This document shows positions 49,776 to 57,787 of a stretch of 64,000 nt of DNA, one piece after another. A program made the translations under genes and the position numbers. The notes below the pieces were generated by a model. That model was not told where the DNA came from and did no database searches. It saw only the letters and a list, made by a program, of their open reading frames with translations. This DNA is from DASSUW01 sp963740605. GTDB taxonomy: Bacteria; Actinomycetota; Thermoleophilia; Solirubrobacterales; Solirubrobacteraceae. Numbering within the stretch: the stretch's first letter is position 1; each line of letters starts with the position of its first letter. The DNA lies in contig CAVUFC010000022.1 in assembly GCA_963740605.1 (NCBI GenBank), positions 744,001 through 808,000 on the forward strand, written 5' to 3'.

Positions 49776-51044
49776 CTACTGACCGGCCAGCCCGTCGATC
49801 TTCTCCGCCGCGCCGCCGAGCGCGGCGTTCACGTCCTGCTTGTCGAACACGACCGACTTCAGGTACGCGTCACGGAACGCCTGCCAGGCAGCGACCGAGT
49901 TCGGCATGTTCGGGACCTCGGTGGCCTTGCCCGCCTGGTCGGCGAACTGGGTGTACTGCTTGTGCGCGGCGAAGTAGTCCGAGTAGGTCGACGCGAGGTC
50001 CGTTCGCACCGGCATCTGGCCGGTCGTCTTCAGGAGCTCGCCGTCCTGCTGCTTGCTGGTCGCGAACTTGAGGAAGTCCCACGCCGTCGCGCGGTTCTTG
50101 CACGCGCTGTACATGCCGATCGACTTCTCGTCGGTGAACGTCGACTGCGGATTGCCGTCAGCGGTCGGGACCGGCGCGACGCCCCAGTCGACGTCCTTGT
50201 AGACCGCGATCGCCCACGGGCCGACGATCGCCATCGCGGCCTTGCCGTCGGCGAACGCGTCGCCGTTGTACTTCTCCTTCGGGGCGAGCCCGTCGGCGTA
50301 CAAGGTCTTCCAGAAGTCGGCGACCTGCATGCCCTCGTCCGAGTTGAACTGGGCCTTGCCGTCCTCCACGAGCTGCTTGCCGGTCGCGGCCGTGAACAGC
50401 GGATAGAAGTCGAACCACGACTGGTAGAACTCGCCCGACGGCGCCGGGTAGATCGCGGCGTCCGCGGCCTTCGAGTTCACGATCTTGCGCGACGTCGCGA
50501 GGAAGTCGTTGTAGGTCGAGAGCGGCGGGTTGCTCGGGTCGACGCCGGCCTTCTTGAGCAGCTTCTTGTTGTAGAAGATCATCACCGGGTTCGACTTCCA
50601 CGGCAGCTGGTAGTACTTGCCGTCCGGCGAGCGGTACTGCGCCGCGGCATCACCGCTGCGCGACTCGATGTACTCCTTGCCGCCCGGCATGTCGTCGAGC
50701 GCGACGAGGCCGCCCTGCTTCTGGAACTGCGGCACCGCCGCGGGCGACGTGTTGAGCACGAGGCAGGGCGCGTTGCCGGCGGTGATGGCCGCGCCGATGA
50801 CCGCCTCCGAGCTCTTGCCGGTCGGGATCTCCTGCCCCTTGACCTGCTCCTTGGGGTGCGCCTGGTTCCAGGCCGCAACGGCCTTCTTGCCCCAGGCGAC
50901 CTCCTCCTGGTTGTTCGAGTACCAGATGGTGATCGGCCCGCGGGCCTGAGCCGCCTCTTCGGACGACGCACCACCGCCCCCGCAGGCGGCCACGCCGAGT
51001 GCCAGGGCCGCGGCTGCGACCATCAAGAAGCGTCTACTGATCAT
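49776..51044 (-). CDS. Carbohydrate ABC transporter substrate-binding lipoprotein (family 1)
   Basis: 422 aa. Lipobox VAAC (LALGVAACGGGG) then PITIWYSNNQEEVAWGKKAV and KYYQLPWKSNPVMIFYNKKL, the strand-helix pattern of oligosaccharide binding proteins, with GPWAIAVYKDVDWGVAPVPT later. ATG in an ATGA overlap with the LacI gene. Likely binds a mannose-containing oligosaccharide given the adjacent GH130-like enzyme and secreted glycosidase; that is inference. Confidence 0.92.
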   Translation of the reverse strand: MISRRFLMVAAAALALGVAACGGGGASSEEAAQARGPITIWYSNNQEEVAWGKKAVAAWNQAHPKEQVKGQEIPTGKSSEAVIGAAITAGNAPCLVLNTSPAAVPQFQKQGGLVALDDMPGGKEYIESRSGDAAAQYRSPDGKYYQLPWKSNPVMIFYNKKLLKKAGVDPSNPPLSTYNDFLATSRKIVNSKAADAAIYPAPSGEFYQSWFDFYPLFTAATGKQLVEDGKAQFNSDEGMQVADFWKTLYADGLAPKEKYNGDAFADGKAAMAIVGPWAIAVYKDVDWGVAPVPTADGNPQSTFTDEKSIGMYSACKNRATAWDFLKFATSKQQDGELLKTTGQMPVRTDLASTYSDYFAAHKQYTQFADQAGKATEVPNMPNSVAAWQAFRDAYLKSVVFDKQDVNAALGGAAEKIDGLAGQ

Positions 51045-52051
51045 GGGGCTCTCCTCCCGCTAGTGGATGCGCGCACGACGAGGCGTGCGGGCGGCAGCTC
51101 GACGTCGGCCCCCCGGCCGTCGATGTGGTCGAGCAGCGCCCGCGCGGCCGCCCGGCCCCAGCCGGCGGCGTCGGAGCGCACGGACGTGAGTGGTGGTTGA
51201 ACGTGAGCAGCGAGCTCGGTGTCGTCGAAACCGACGATCGAGAGCTCGTCGGGGACCCTGACCCCGAGCTCGGTGGCGACGGTGAGGCCGGCGATGGCCA
51301 TCACGTCATTGGCGAAGACGATCGCGGTCGGCGCGTCGGCACGACCCAGCAGCTCGCGGGTCGCGGCCGCCCCGGACGCGGCGGTGAAGTCGGCGGTGAC
51401 GATCGGGCCGTCGCAGGACGCCGCGAACGCGTCGCGGCGGCTGGCGCCGTGGATGAGGTCAGTGCGGCCGCTGACGTGGGCGATCCGCTCGTGACCGAGC
51501 TCGCGCAGGTGCGTGACCGCCTCGTGGATGCCCTGGCGGTCGTCGAGGCAGACGGCCGGGTGCGGGCTGTCGTCGAGCCGGCCGAGCGTCACGGCGGGCA
51601 GCCGCAGGTGCGCGCACAGCTTCACCCTCGGGTCGCCGAGCCGCAGGTCGGTGAGGAAGACGCCGTCGACGCGCTCGCTCGCCGCGAGCTGCTCGTACCG
51701 GTTGGTCTCGCCGCTCAGATCGGTGCCGATCACCTGCAGCATCAGCGCCTGCTCGAGCGGTGCCAGCTCGGTCTCCACGCCGGCGATGAACGCCGGGAAG
51801 AAGGGGTCCGCGGCGAGCAGCTCGGGCTCGCGCGCCATCACGAGGCCAACCGCATCCGCCCGGGCGCGGCGCAGTGCGCGCGCCGATGCGGTGGGCGTCC
51901 AGCCGAGGTCGGCGGCCGCTTCGAGGATCCGCTCGCGCGTGTCCGCGCCGACGCCCGGCCGCCCGTTCAGACCGAACGAGACCGCCGCGGTCGAGACCCC
52001 CGCCCGCTCCGCGACATCACGAATCGTCGGCTTGCGCCGCTCGCCTCCCAT
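51041..52051 (-). CDS. LacI-family transcriptional regulator of the sugar module
   Basis: 336 aa. HTH at the N-terminus: PTIRDVAERAGVSTAAVSFG then LNGRPGVGADTRERILEAAA with hinge helix TASARALRRARA. The sugar-binding core follows (VGLVMAREPELLAADPFFPA, GVFLTDLRLG, VSIVGFDDTELAAHVQPPLT-like). It leads the minus-strand operon and is divergent from the secreted glycosidase; an operator-like site lies between. Upstream in-frame starts would lie in the glycosidase gene and are rejected. Confidence 0.93.
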   Translation of the reverse strand: MGGERRKPTIRDVAERAGVSTAAVSFGLNGRPGVGADTRERILEAAADLGWTPTASARALRRARADAVGLVMAREPELLAADPFFPAFIAGVETELAPLEQALMLQVIGTDLSGETNRYEQLAASERVDGVFLTDLRLGDPRVKLCAHLRLPAVTLGRLDDSPHPAVCLDDRQGIHEAVTHLRELGHERIAHVSGRTDLIHGASRRDAFAASCDGPIVTADFTAASGAAATRELLGRADAPTAIVFANDVMAIAGLTVATELGVRVPDELSIVGFDDTELAAHVQPPLTSVRSDAAGWGRAAARALLDHIDGRGADVELPPARLVVRASTSGRRAP

Positions 52052-52077
52052 GCGCGGGTTTGTTCCCGCCCTGACCG

Positions 52078-52094
52078 GGTTATTAACCGATTTA
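52078..52094. promoter_or_regulatory. Putative LacI operator in the divergent promoter
   Basis: GGTTATTAACC (52078-52088, inverted repeat around one base) overlapping TTAACCGATTTA (52083-52094), which has the AAnCGnTT core typical of LacI-family sites. It lies 27 bp from the LacI ATG and 26 bp before the glycosidase ATG, the only A/T-rich spot in this gap. Confidence 0.55.
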
Positions 52095-52119
52095 GTCCAG
52101 CGGGAGGAGCTGACCGTCC

Positions 52120-54006
52120 ATGCGCGCGTGCCTCGTCGCCGCCGCCATCGCCGTCGCCGCATTCGCGGCCCCTGGCGTGGCGAGCGCCGACCTCACCAAT
52201 CTCGACCACCTCGACTATCTCGGCGACGCCGTGACGCCGCCGGCGCAGGCCGGGCACACGACGTACGGCGACGCCCCGATCGGCGTGCTGTGGACGTACG
52301 CCGACGCGCAGCGGACCGGCGGCTTCAAGCGGGTCGGCGGCGGCGCGTACGACGCGGCGACGAACACGTACGGGCAGGGCGCGTTCAACGCCGACGACAT
52401 CGCGCGCGCCGCCGTGGTCTACACGCGGCACTGGCGGCAGACCGGTTCAGCCTCGAGTCGCGCGCGGGCGCGCGCGCTGCTGCGTGGGCTCGCGTATCTG
52501 CAGACCACGAGCGGGCCGAACGCGGGCAACGTCGTGCTGTGGATGCAACCGGATGGCACGCTGCATCCGAGCGCCGAGCCGCGCGAGGAGCCTGATCCGT
52601 CGGACAGCGGCCCGTCGTACTGGCTCGCGCGCACGGTGTGGGCGCTGGGCGAGGGTCAGCGGGCGTTCGCAAACGCCGACCCCGCGTTCGCCGCGTTCCT
52701 CCGCGACCGCCTCGACCTCGCGATCGCCGCGCTCGACCGCCAGGTGCTGTCGAAGTACGGCACGTACCTGACCGTGGATGGGCGTCAGACGCCGGCGTGG
52801 CTGATCGTGGACGGCGCCGACGCGACCGCCGAGGCGATGCTGGGCCTCGCGGCCTACCGGTCGCCCGCCGCGCGGCGCGCACTTTCGCGCTTCGCCGAGG
52901 GCGTCGCCGCGCTCGGGGCCGGCGCGCCGCGCGCGTGGCCGTACGGCGCGCTGGAGCCGTGGGCGCTGTCGCAGGTGCACTGGCACGCGTGGGCGAGCCA
53001 GATGCCGGCGGCGCTCGCGCTCTCCGGTCGCGACGACCTGCTCGGGCGCGCGGTGGCCGACGCCGCGTCGTTCACTCCGCACCTGCTCGTCACGGGCGGA
53101 CCGGACAACGGCTGGCTGCCGACGCCGTCGGACCGGACGCAGATCGCCTACGGCGCCGACAGCCGCCTGCAGAGCCTGCTCGCCGTCGCGCATGCCGCGC
53201 ACCGCCCCGGCGTCAGGCGCCTCGCCGGCGTGGCCGGGGCGTGGTACTTCGGCGCGAACGCGGCGCACGCGCCGATGTACGACCCGGCCACCGGCGTGAC
53301 GTTCGACGGCGTGGCCGCCGACGGCACCATCAACCGCAACAGCGGCGCCGAATCGACGATCCACGGCCTGCTGTCGATGCTCGCGCTCGATGCGCATCCG
53401 GGCGTGGCGCGGTGGGCACGCGTCGCGAACGTCTCGGCGCGCGACACCCGGCGCGTCGTCGAGGCCGAGAGCGCGACGCTCAGCGGCGGCGCCCACGTCG
53501 TCACGCCTCCGTCGGCATGGACGGGCGAGTCGGCCTGGAGCGGCGGCTCGTATGTCGACCTCCCGGCGGCCGGCCAGGTCGACTTTGGGCCCGTCGACGG
53601 CTTCGTCGAGGTCGTCGCGCTGCGCACCGAGGGCACGGGTGGCGGTGCCACCGGTTGGGGCTCGACGGTGCTCGACCACTCGAACGCCGGTCCGTCCGGC
53701 TCGTCGGGCGCGCCCGGCCGGCTCGAGGTCCTCCCGCTGGGTGAGCGGCACGGCAACCTCGTCGCCCGCCAGGCCGGCGACGGCACCACCGCGCTCGACG
53801 CGATCCAGGTCCAGCCGCTGATCGAGCACGTGACGCTGCGCGGCGGCGGCCGGGAGCAGACGCTCCTGCGCAGCTTTGCTCGCGGGACCCGTCACGTTTC
53901 GGTCTCGGGCCGCGCGAGCGCCTACGACGCGCGGGGCCGACTCGTGTCGCGTGCGCGCGGCGCGATCACGATCCCGTCGGGAGGCTTTGCGATTGCGCGG
54001 CGTTAG
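52120..54006 (+). CDS. Secreted six-hairpin-type glycosidase with C-terminal carbohydrate-binding-like domain
   Basis: 628 aa. Signal peptide ends near AFAAPGVASA-D. Residues about 30-440 are (alpha/alpha)-barrel-like, with GPSYWLARTVWALGEGQRAF, YGADSRLQSLLAVAHAAH and INRNSGAESTIHGLLSMLAL as landmarks, the last resembling unassigned six-hairpin glycosidases. Residues about 450-560 (VVEAESATLSGGAHVVTPPS, GSYVDLPAAGQVDF) look like a CBM6/35-type beta sandwich. GGGAGGAG lies 11 nt upstream. Probably degrades the polysaccharide whose fragments the ABC importer takes up. Confidence 0.78.
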   Translation: MRACLVAAAIAVAAFAAPGVASADLTNLDHLDYLGDAVTPPAQAGHTTYGDAPIGVLWTYADAQRTGGFKRVGGGAYDAATNTYGQGAFNADDIARAAVVYTRHWRQTGSASSRARARALLRGLAYLQTTSGPNAGNVVLWMQPDGTLHPSAEPREEPDPSDSGPSYWLARTVWALGEGQRAFANADPAFAAFLRDRLDLAIAALDRQVLSKYGTYLTVDGRQTPAWLIVDGADATAEAMLGLAAYRSPAARRALSRFAEGVAALGAGAPRAWPYGALEPWALSQVHWHAWASQMPAALALSGRDDLLGRAVADAASFTPHLLVTGGPDNGWLPTPSDRTQIAYGADSRLQSLLAVAHAAHRPGVRRLAGVAGAWYFGANAAHAPMYDPATGVTFDGVAADGTINRNSGAESTIHGLLSMLALDAHPGVARWARVANVSARDTRRVVEAESATLSGGAHVVTPPSAWTGESAWSGGSYVDLPAAGQVDFGPVDGFVEVVALRTEGTGGGATGWGSTVLDHSNAGPSGSSGAPGRLEVLPLGERHGNLVARQAGDGTTALDAIQVQPLIEHVTLRGGGREQTLLRSFARGTRHVSVSGRASAYDARGRLVSRARGAITIPSGGFAIARR

Positions 54007-54017
54007 AACCGCGGCTC

Positions 54018-54144
54018 GGTAGGGCGGCGAGGGAGCATTTCGTAGCAGTCGCTGCCGGCGCGGCGGTGCGTGTGACGAAATGCTCGCTATAGGGGACAAA
54101 CGTCACACGGCCGGCGTAGCCACGCGCGATTGCTACGAAATGCT
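54018..54144 (-). repeat. 127-bp interspersed repeat, copy B (inverted relative to A)
   Basis: Reverse complement of the element at 46828-46954, with the same three AGCATTTCGT units and the same CCCCTATAGCGAGC. It starts 12 bp after the glycosidase stop, so A and B bracket the GH130-ABC-LacI-glycosidase module. Confidence 0.85.
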
Positions 54145-54197
54145 GGCTCGCTCCCTGCACCTCCCCACCCAGCCGCAGTTGCAGTTGGAGCCCTCAG

Positions 54198-54587
54198 TTA
54201 CGGCTTGATCTTCAGCGTCCGCTTACGCGTGGTGAAGTTGGGCGAGCCGTCCTCGCCGCTCTCGCACCGCAGCCGCGCGACGACCTTCCACGTCCCCGTG
54301 CCGATCTTTCCCTTCTTCGGCGTGAAGTGGCGGGTGAAGTGGCCGCCGTCGCTGATGTGGGAGAAGCCGATCAGGATGGCGTTCTGGGCGGACTCGAGGC
54401 GCAGGCGCACCGTGCGCTTGCAGAACTCGATCACCGGCCACTGCGATCCCTTGATCGTGACCGTGTGGCCGAGGTGGACAGTGCGCGGCGTGGCCTTGAG
54501 GATCGGCGGACCGGCAGCTGGGGCGGTCACCGCAAACCCGAGGACGAAGCACGAAGCGAGGGCGGATATGACGGCGAATCTGCGCAT
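54198..54587 (-). CDS. Small secreted Ig-like protein of unknown function
   Basis: 129 aa. Signal peptide RRFAVISALASCFVLGFAVT with cleavage near APAAG. The mature part reads as a single beta-sandwich: PRTVHLGHTVTIKGSQWPVI (a typical IPT/Ig-like opening), FCKRTVRLRLES, HFTRHFTPKKGKIGTGTWKV and VARLRCESGEDG. Two cysteines (in FCKRT and LRCES) could pair. No partner evident; it lies between repeat B and the cox operon. Confidence 0.65.
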   Translation of the reverse strand: MRRFAVISALASCFVLGFAVTAPAAGPPILKATPRTVHLGHTVTIKGSQWPVIEFCKRTVRLRLESAQNAILIGFSHISDGGHFTRHFTPKKGKIGTGTWKVVARLRCESGEDGSPNFTTRKRTLKIKP

Positions 54588-54730
54588 AGGCCGACCCTAA
54601 CCGCGCGCGCTGCCCACTGCGAGGTGCAAGCGATTCGGTGCAAGACTCCCCAAAAAGGCGGTTGACGAAGCTCGCCGTATGAAAGAGTCTGATCTTTGGG
54701 TCGGTCCCACGGAGGAGGAACGAACGGGTC

Positions 54731-55498
54731 ATGATCGGCGAAGGGCTCGCCAACCGGGTCGCCGCGCTCGAGGACGAGCGCGTTGCGTTCGTGCAGGCAA
54801 CGGTCGTCCGTGCCGGGCGGCCCGCCAGCGTGCGCGCCGGAGCGACGGCCCTGGTGCTCGGCGACGGCACGATCGAAGGCTTCGTGGGCGGCCACTGCGC
54901 CGAGCCGAGCGTGCGCCTCCATGCGCTGCACGCGCTCGAGACCGGCGAGGCGCTGCTGCTCCGGATCGAGCCCGGCGACGGCGCCCGCGACAGGATCGAG
55001 GGCGCCGTCATCGAGCACAACCAGTGCCTGAGCGGCGGCGCGCTGGAGATCTTCCTCGAGCCGCACCTGCCCGCCGCGCGCCTCCACGTCGTCGGCGACA
55101 CGCCGATCGCGCTCGCGCTGCAGCACCTCGGCGCGGCGCTCGGTTACGACGTCGTCGCCCGTAGCGACGGCGCGATCGAGCCGACCCACAACGACGCCGC
55201 GGTGATCGTCGCCTCCCACGGCCGCGACGAGGATCGCGCGCTCATCACCGCGCTCGAGCTCGGGGTCCCGTACGTCGGCCTCGTCGCGAGCCGCAAGCGC
55301 GGCACCGCCGTCGTCGCCGACCTCGACGTCACCGACGAGGACCGTGCCCGCGTGCACACGCCGGCCGGCCTTGACATCGGCGCGCAGACCCCGGCGGAGA
55401 TCGCGCTGTCGATTCTCGCCGAGATCGTCGCCGCCCGCCGACCACAGCTCGCGCCGCTGCCCGAGCAGGGTCACGAAGGTCACCGCTGCCATGAGTGA
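54731..55498 (+). CDS. XdhC/CoxI-family molybdenum-enzyme maturation protein
   Basis: 255 aa, two domains. N-terminal domain: FVQATVVRAGRPASVRAGAT and GFVGGHCAEPSVRLHALHAL (XdhC_CoxI). C-terminal Rossmann-like domain: ARLHVVGDTPIALALQHLGA, VIVASHGRDED and PYVGLVASRKRG. These proteins bind molybdenum cofactor and insert the sulfur ligand before transfer to the enzyme. The tail is His/Cys-rich (EQGHEGHRCHE). GGAGGAGG lies about 12 nt upstream; overlaps the next gene by 8 bp. First gene of the cox operon. Confidence 0.88.
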   Translation: MIGEGLANRVAALEDERVAFVQATVVRAGRPASVRAGATALVLGDGTIEGFVGGHCAEPSVRLHALHALETGEALLLRIEPGDGARDRIEGAVIEHNQCLSGGALEIFLEPHLPAARLHVVGDTPIALALQHLGAALGYDVVARSDGAIEPTHNDAAVIVASHGRDEDRALITALELGVPYVGLVASRKRGTAVVADLDVTDEDRARVHTPAGLDIGAQTPAEIALSILAEIVAARRPQLAPLPEQGHEGHRCHE

Positions 55499-56132
55499 CC
55501 CGTTCGTGGCCGGGCTCGTCCTGGCGGCGAGTGGATCACGCACGCTCGGGCGCCCGAAGCCGCTGCTGCCCTACAACGGCGGCACGCTGCTCGATCACGC
55601 GCTCACGACCGCCCGCGCGTGCGAGTTCGACCAGCTGCTGGTCACCGTCGGCAGCAAGGTGGAGAAGGTCCGCACGCGCGTGAACCTGTTGGGCACCGAG
55701 GTCGTCGCCAACCTTCCGGCCGCGCTCGCGGCGCTCGACCCGGCGACGACGTCGCTCGTGCTCATCCTCGGCGACCAGCCCGGCGTCGTGCCCGGCACCG
55801 TGCGCGTGCTGCTGGCCGCCGGCGGCGACGCGCCGATCGCCGTCTGCCGCTACGACGACGGCCGCGGCTACCCGCTCGCCGTCGCCCGCGAGCTGTTCGA
55901 CGACCTGCGCGCGCTGCCCGGGGAGAACGCGATCTGGCGGCTGCTCGGCCGCCACGAAGCCGCCGTCACCGAGGTGCCCGTCGCGGGCCGCGTACCGCCC
56001 GAAGTCGACAGCTGGGCGGACTACGAGGAGGTCGTGGCGGCGGCTGGACACGGTCCAACCCCAGAGCTATCGTCGCGCGGGGCGGGCCGGGAAGCACCGA
56101 TCCGTGGATGGAGAAGGGGGTTACGAGGTTGA
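55491..56132 (+). CDS. MobA-like NTP transferase, copy 1 (lacks GCSSS loop)
   Basis: 213 aa. VLAASGSRTLGRPKPLLPYN is the nucleotide-binding loop of the MocA/MobA-like family, and LVLILGDQPGVVPGTV the metal-binding Asp region. The paralogue at 61847 has a GSGCSSSIAAAL loop after the third strand; here that segment reads NLPAALAALDPATTS, so the loop is gone. The C-terminal about 25 residues overlap the next gene and are Arg-rich. It may have lost cytidylyl-transferase activity. Confidence 0.82.
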   Translation: MSDPFVAGLVLAASGSRTLGRPKPLLPYNGGTLLDHALTTARACEFDQLLVTVGSKVEKVRTRVNLLGTEVVANLPAALAALDPATTSLVLILGDQPGVVPGTVRVLLAAGGDAPIAVCRYDDGRGYPLAVARELFDDLRALPGENAIWRLLGRHEAAVTEVPVAGRVPPEVDSWADYEEVVAAAGHGPTPELSSRGAGREAPIRGWRRGLRG

Positions 56133-56371
56133 CCGGATGGCAGGTGGGCATCGCCCTCGGCGTCGTCGTGATCTTGGTCGCGGCAGTGATCGTGATCACG
56201 ATCGTCCGATTGGCAGCACGCATCGCGAAGCAGGCGGAGACCGCGGTCGGTGCGGTCGACGTGCTGCGCAACCAGACGGACTCGCTCGCGGGCATCGAGC
56301 GGATCAACGACTCGGGGGTCCGCATCCTGCACTCCGCGCGCGCCCTGAGGAAGGTGGCGGTCGGTAAATGA
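56108..56371 (+). CDS. Small single-pass membrane protein 1 of 5 in cox operon
   Basis: 87 aa. One hydrophobic helix (VGIALGVVVILVAAVIVITI) followed by an amphipathic helical tail (AETAVGAVDVLRNQTDSLAG). ATG at 56108 or TTG at 56129 (after GAAGGGGG). First of five consecutive small genes with the same design; stop overlaps the next ATG. Confidence 0.65.
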   Translation: MEKGVTRLTGWQVGIALGVVVILVAAVIVITIVRLAARIAKQAETAVGAVDVLRNQTDSLAGIERINDSGVRILHSARALRKVAVGK

Positions 56372-56643
56372 GCGCGCACGAGTACTGGACGGTCGCGCTG
56401 GTCATCGGGCTCGTCGCCGCGCTGATCGTCGCCACGCTGCTGCTGCTGCTCATCCGCTCGGTCGGCAGCATCGAGAAGTCGGTCAACGGCCTGCTGGAGA
56501 CCGCCGGCAAGGTCGCCGGCAACACCGCCTACATCCCGCAGCTCGAGGCGACGGCCCCGGTGCTCGGGCTGATCGTCGACGAGGCGATCGTACAGGACGG
56601 CTACATGAACGCGCTCACCGACGGGTTCCGTGACGCCGCATGA
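56368..56643 (+). CDS. Small single-pass membrane protein 2 of 5
   Basis: 91 aa. Helix VALVIGLVAALIVATLLLLL then a soluble helical segment (SIEKSVNGLLETAGKVAGNT, VLGLIVDEAIVQDGY). ATGA overlap with protein 1 and with protein 3. The post-helix region, with regularly spaced hydrophobics, is reminiscent of DUF948-like coiled-coil proteins. Confidence 0.7.
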   Translation: MSAHEYWTVALVIGLVAALIVATLLLLLIRSVGSIEKSVNGLLETAGKVAGNTAYIPQLEATAPVLGLIVDEAIVQDGYMNALTDGFRDAA

Positions 56644-56918
56644 GCACCAACGACACGCTGGTCCTGTTGAGCGTGCTGCTGGCGATCGTCGTGATCGCCG
56701 TGCTGGCCGTCGCGCTGATCATCGTCCGCCGGGGGCTCGAGCGGATCTCGTCCGGGCTCGCCACGCTCGGCGACGCGCTCGAAGGCGTCGAAGCCGAGCA
56801 CCTGCGCCCGCTCGGGCCTGCCGTCACGGCGATCAACGCGCAGTTCGACATCATTCTGAGCGCGCTGCCCGGCATCGGCCGCAAGGCCGCGATCGTCGCC
56901 GAGAGGAGGCCGCGATGA
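56640..56918 (+). CDS. Small single-pass membrane protein 3 of 5
   Basis: 92 aa. Helix LSVLLAIVVIAVLAVALIIV, then RRGLERISSGLATLGDALEG and AVTAINAQFDIILSALPGIG, again an amphipathic tail. ATGA overlaps on both sides. Shares the topology, not obvious sequence, of its neighbours. Confidence 0.7.
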   Translation: MSTNDTLVLLSVLLAIVVIAVLAVALIIVRRGLERISSGLATLGDALEGVEAEHLRPLGPAVTAINAQFDIILSALPGIGRKAAIVAERRPR

Positions 56919-57172
56919 CCCTTTGGTGGATCGGGGACATCGTCCTGCTCGTCGTCGTCGTGCCGGTCGTGCTCTACCTGCTCAACGGCGTGCTGTCGGC
57001 GTCCAAGAGCATCGTCCCGAGCGTCCGCACGATCGCCGACGTCACTGCCGCCGGCTCCAAGGACCTCGACGCGGTACCGCTCCTGCTCACCACGCAGGAC
57101 CAGGTAAGACAAACCGTCGCCGGAGTTGCGAACTATGGCGGCTCGCTCGACGTAATCATCGACGACGCGTAA
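56915..57172 (+). CDS. Small single-pass membrane protein 4 of 5
   Basis: 85 aa. Helix IGDIVLLVVVVPVVLYLLNG then SASKSIVPSVRTIADVTAAG. GAGAGGAGG is upstream of the ATG inside the preceding gene. ATGA overlap with protein 3; 12 bp before protein 5. Confidence 0.7.
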   Translation: MTLWWIGDIVLLVVVVPVVLYLLNGVLSASKSIVPSVRTIADVTAAGSKDLDAVPLLLTTQDQVRQTVAGVANYGGSLDVIIDDA

Positions 57173-57184
57173 GAGGAGAAAGGG

Positions 57185-57787
57185 ATGCCTGCAGCAGGAG
57201 TGGTGCTGATCGTCACGGTCGTCCTGATCGTCCTTGCGCTCGTTTACTACCTGGTGTCGACGATCGTGCAACTGCGTGCGATCACGAACGGGCTCGATGA
57301 GGTGATCTCCAACGTCGGCGAGATCCTCGCCAAGACCGAGCCGGTCGAGCCGGTCGTGGCCGACATCAACGCGAACCTCGACGCCGCGGTCAGCGCGCTC
57401 GAGGGTCTGCTCGTCAAGAAGGCGGGCATGGACGACGCGATGGGCCTGGTCGACGGGCTCTATCCGGGTGCGGCCGCCGCCGGGCTGCGCGACTTCCCGG
57501 AGAGCCGCGAGATCACGCCGCCGCGGATCGGCGAGGTCTACACCAAGGGCACGCTCACGCTCGCGCGGCTCGGCCGCGAGGCGCCGATCGCGGTCGCCAA
57601 CCCGGCCGGACCGGTGCTGCGCAACGTCGAGTACGGCAGCCTCAACGCCCGGCTGCTGTATCCCGAGGCACGCCAGTCGCGGCCGGAACGCCTCGAGCGC
57701 TCGCCCGTCATCGGCACGGATTCGCCGGAGCAGTACGAGCAGCGCGACGACATCGGAAAGCCGCGCAAGCGGATGAGGAGCGCCTGA
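57185..57787 (+). CDS. Small single-pass membrane protein 5 of 5 (longer, 200 aa)
   Basis: 200 aa. Helix VVLIVTVVLIVLALVYYLVS, then a coiled region (TNGLDEVISNVGEILAKTEP, INANLDAAVSALEGLLVKKA) and a proline-containing soluble C-terminus (DFPESREITPPRIGEVYTKG ... ARLGREAPIAVANPAG). GAGGAGAAAGGG precedes the ATG. Its stop shares one base with coxM (TGATG), so it is translated with the enzyme. The tail may contact CODH or tether it to the membrane. Confidence 0.75.
   Translation: MPAAGVVLIVTVVLIVLALVYYLVSTIVQLRAITNGLDEVISNVGEILAKTEPVEPVVADINANLDAAVSALEGLLVKKAGMDDAMGLVDGLYPGAAAAGLRDFPESREITPPRIGEVYTKGTLTLARLGREAPIAVANPAGPVLRNVEYGSLNARLLYPEARQSRPERLERSPVIGTDSPEQYEQRDDIGKPRKRMRSA

Noticed and set aside
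46828..54144. Insertion sequence or composite transposon
   Set aside because: Inverted 127-bp repeats are present but no transposase or integrase gene lies between them, and no target duplications are evident.
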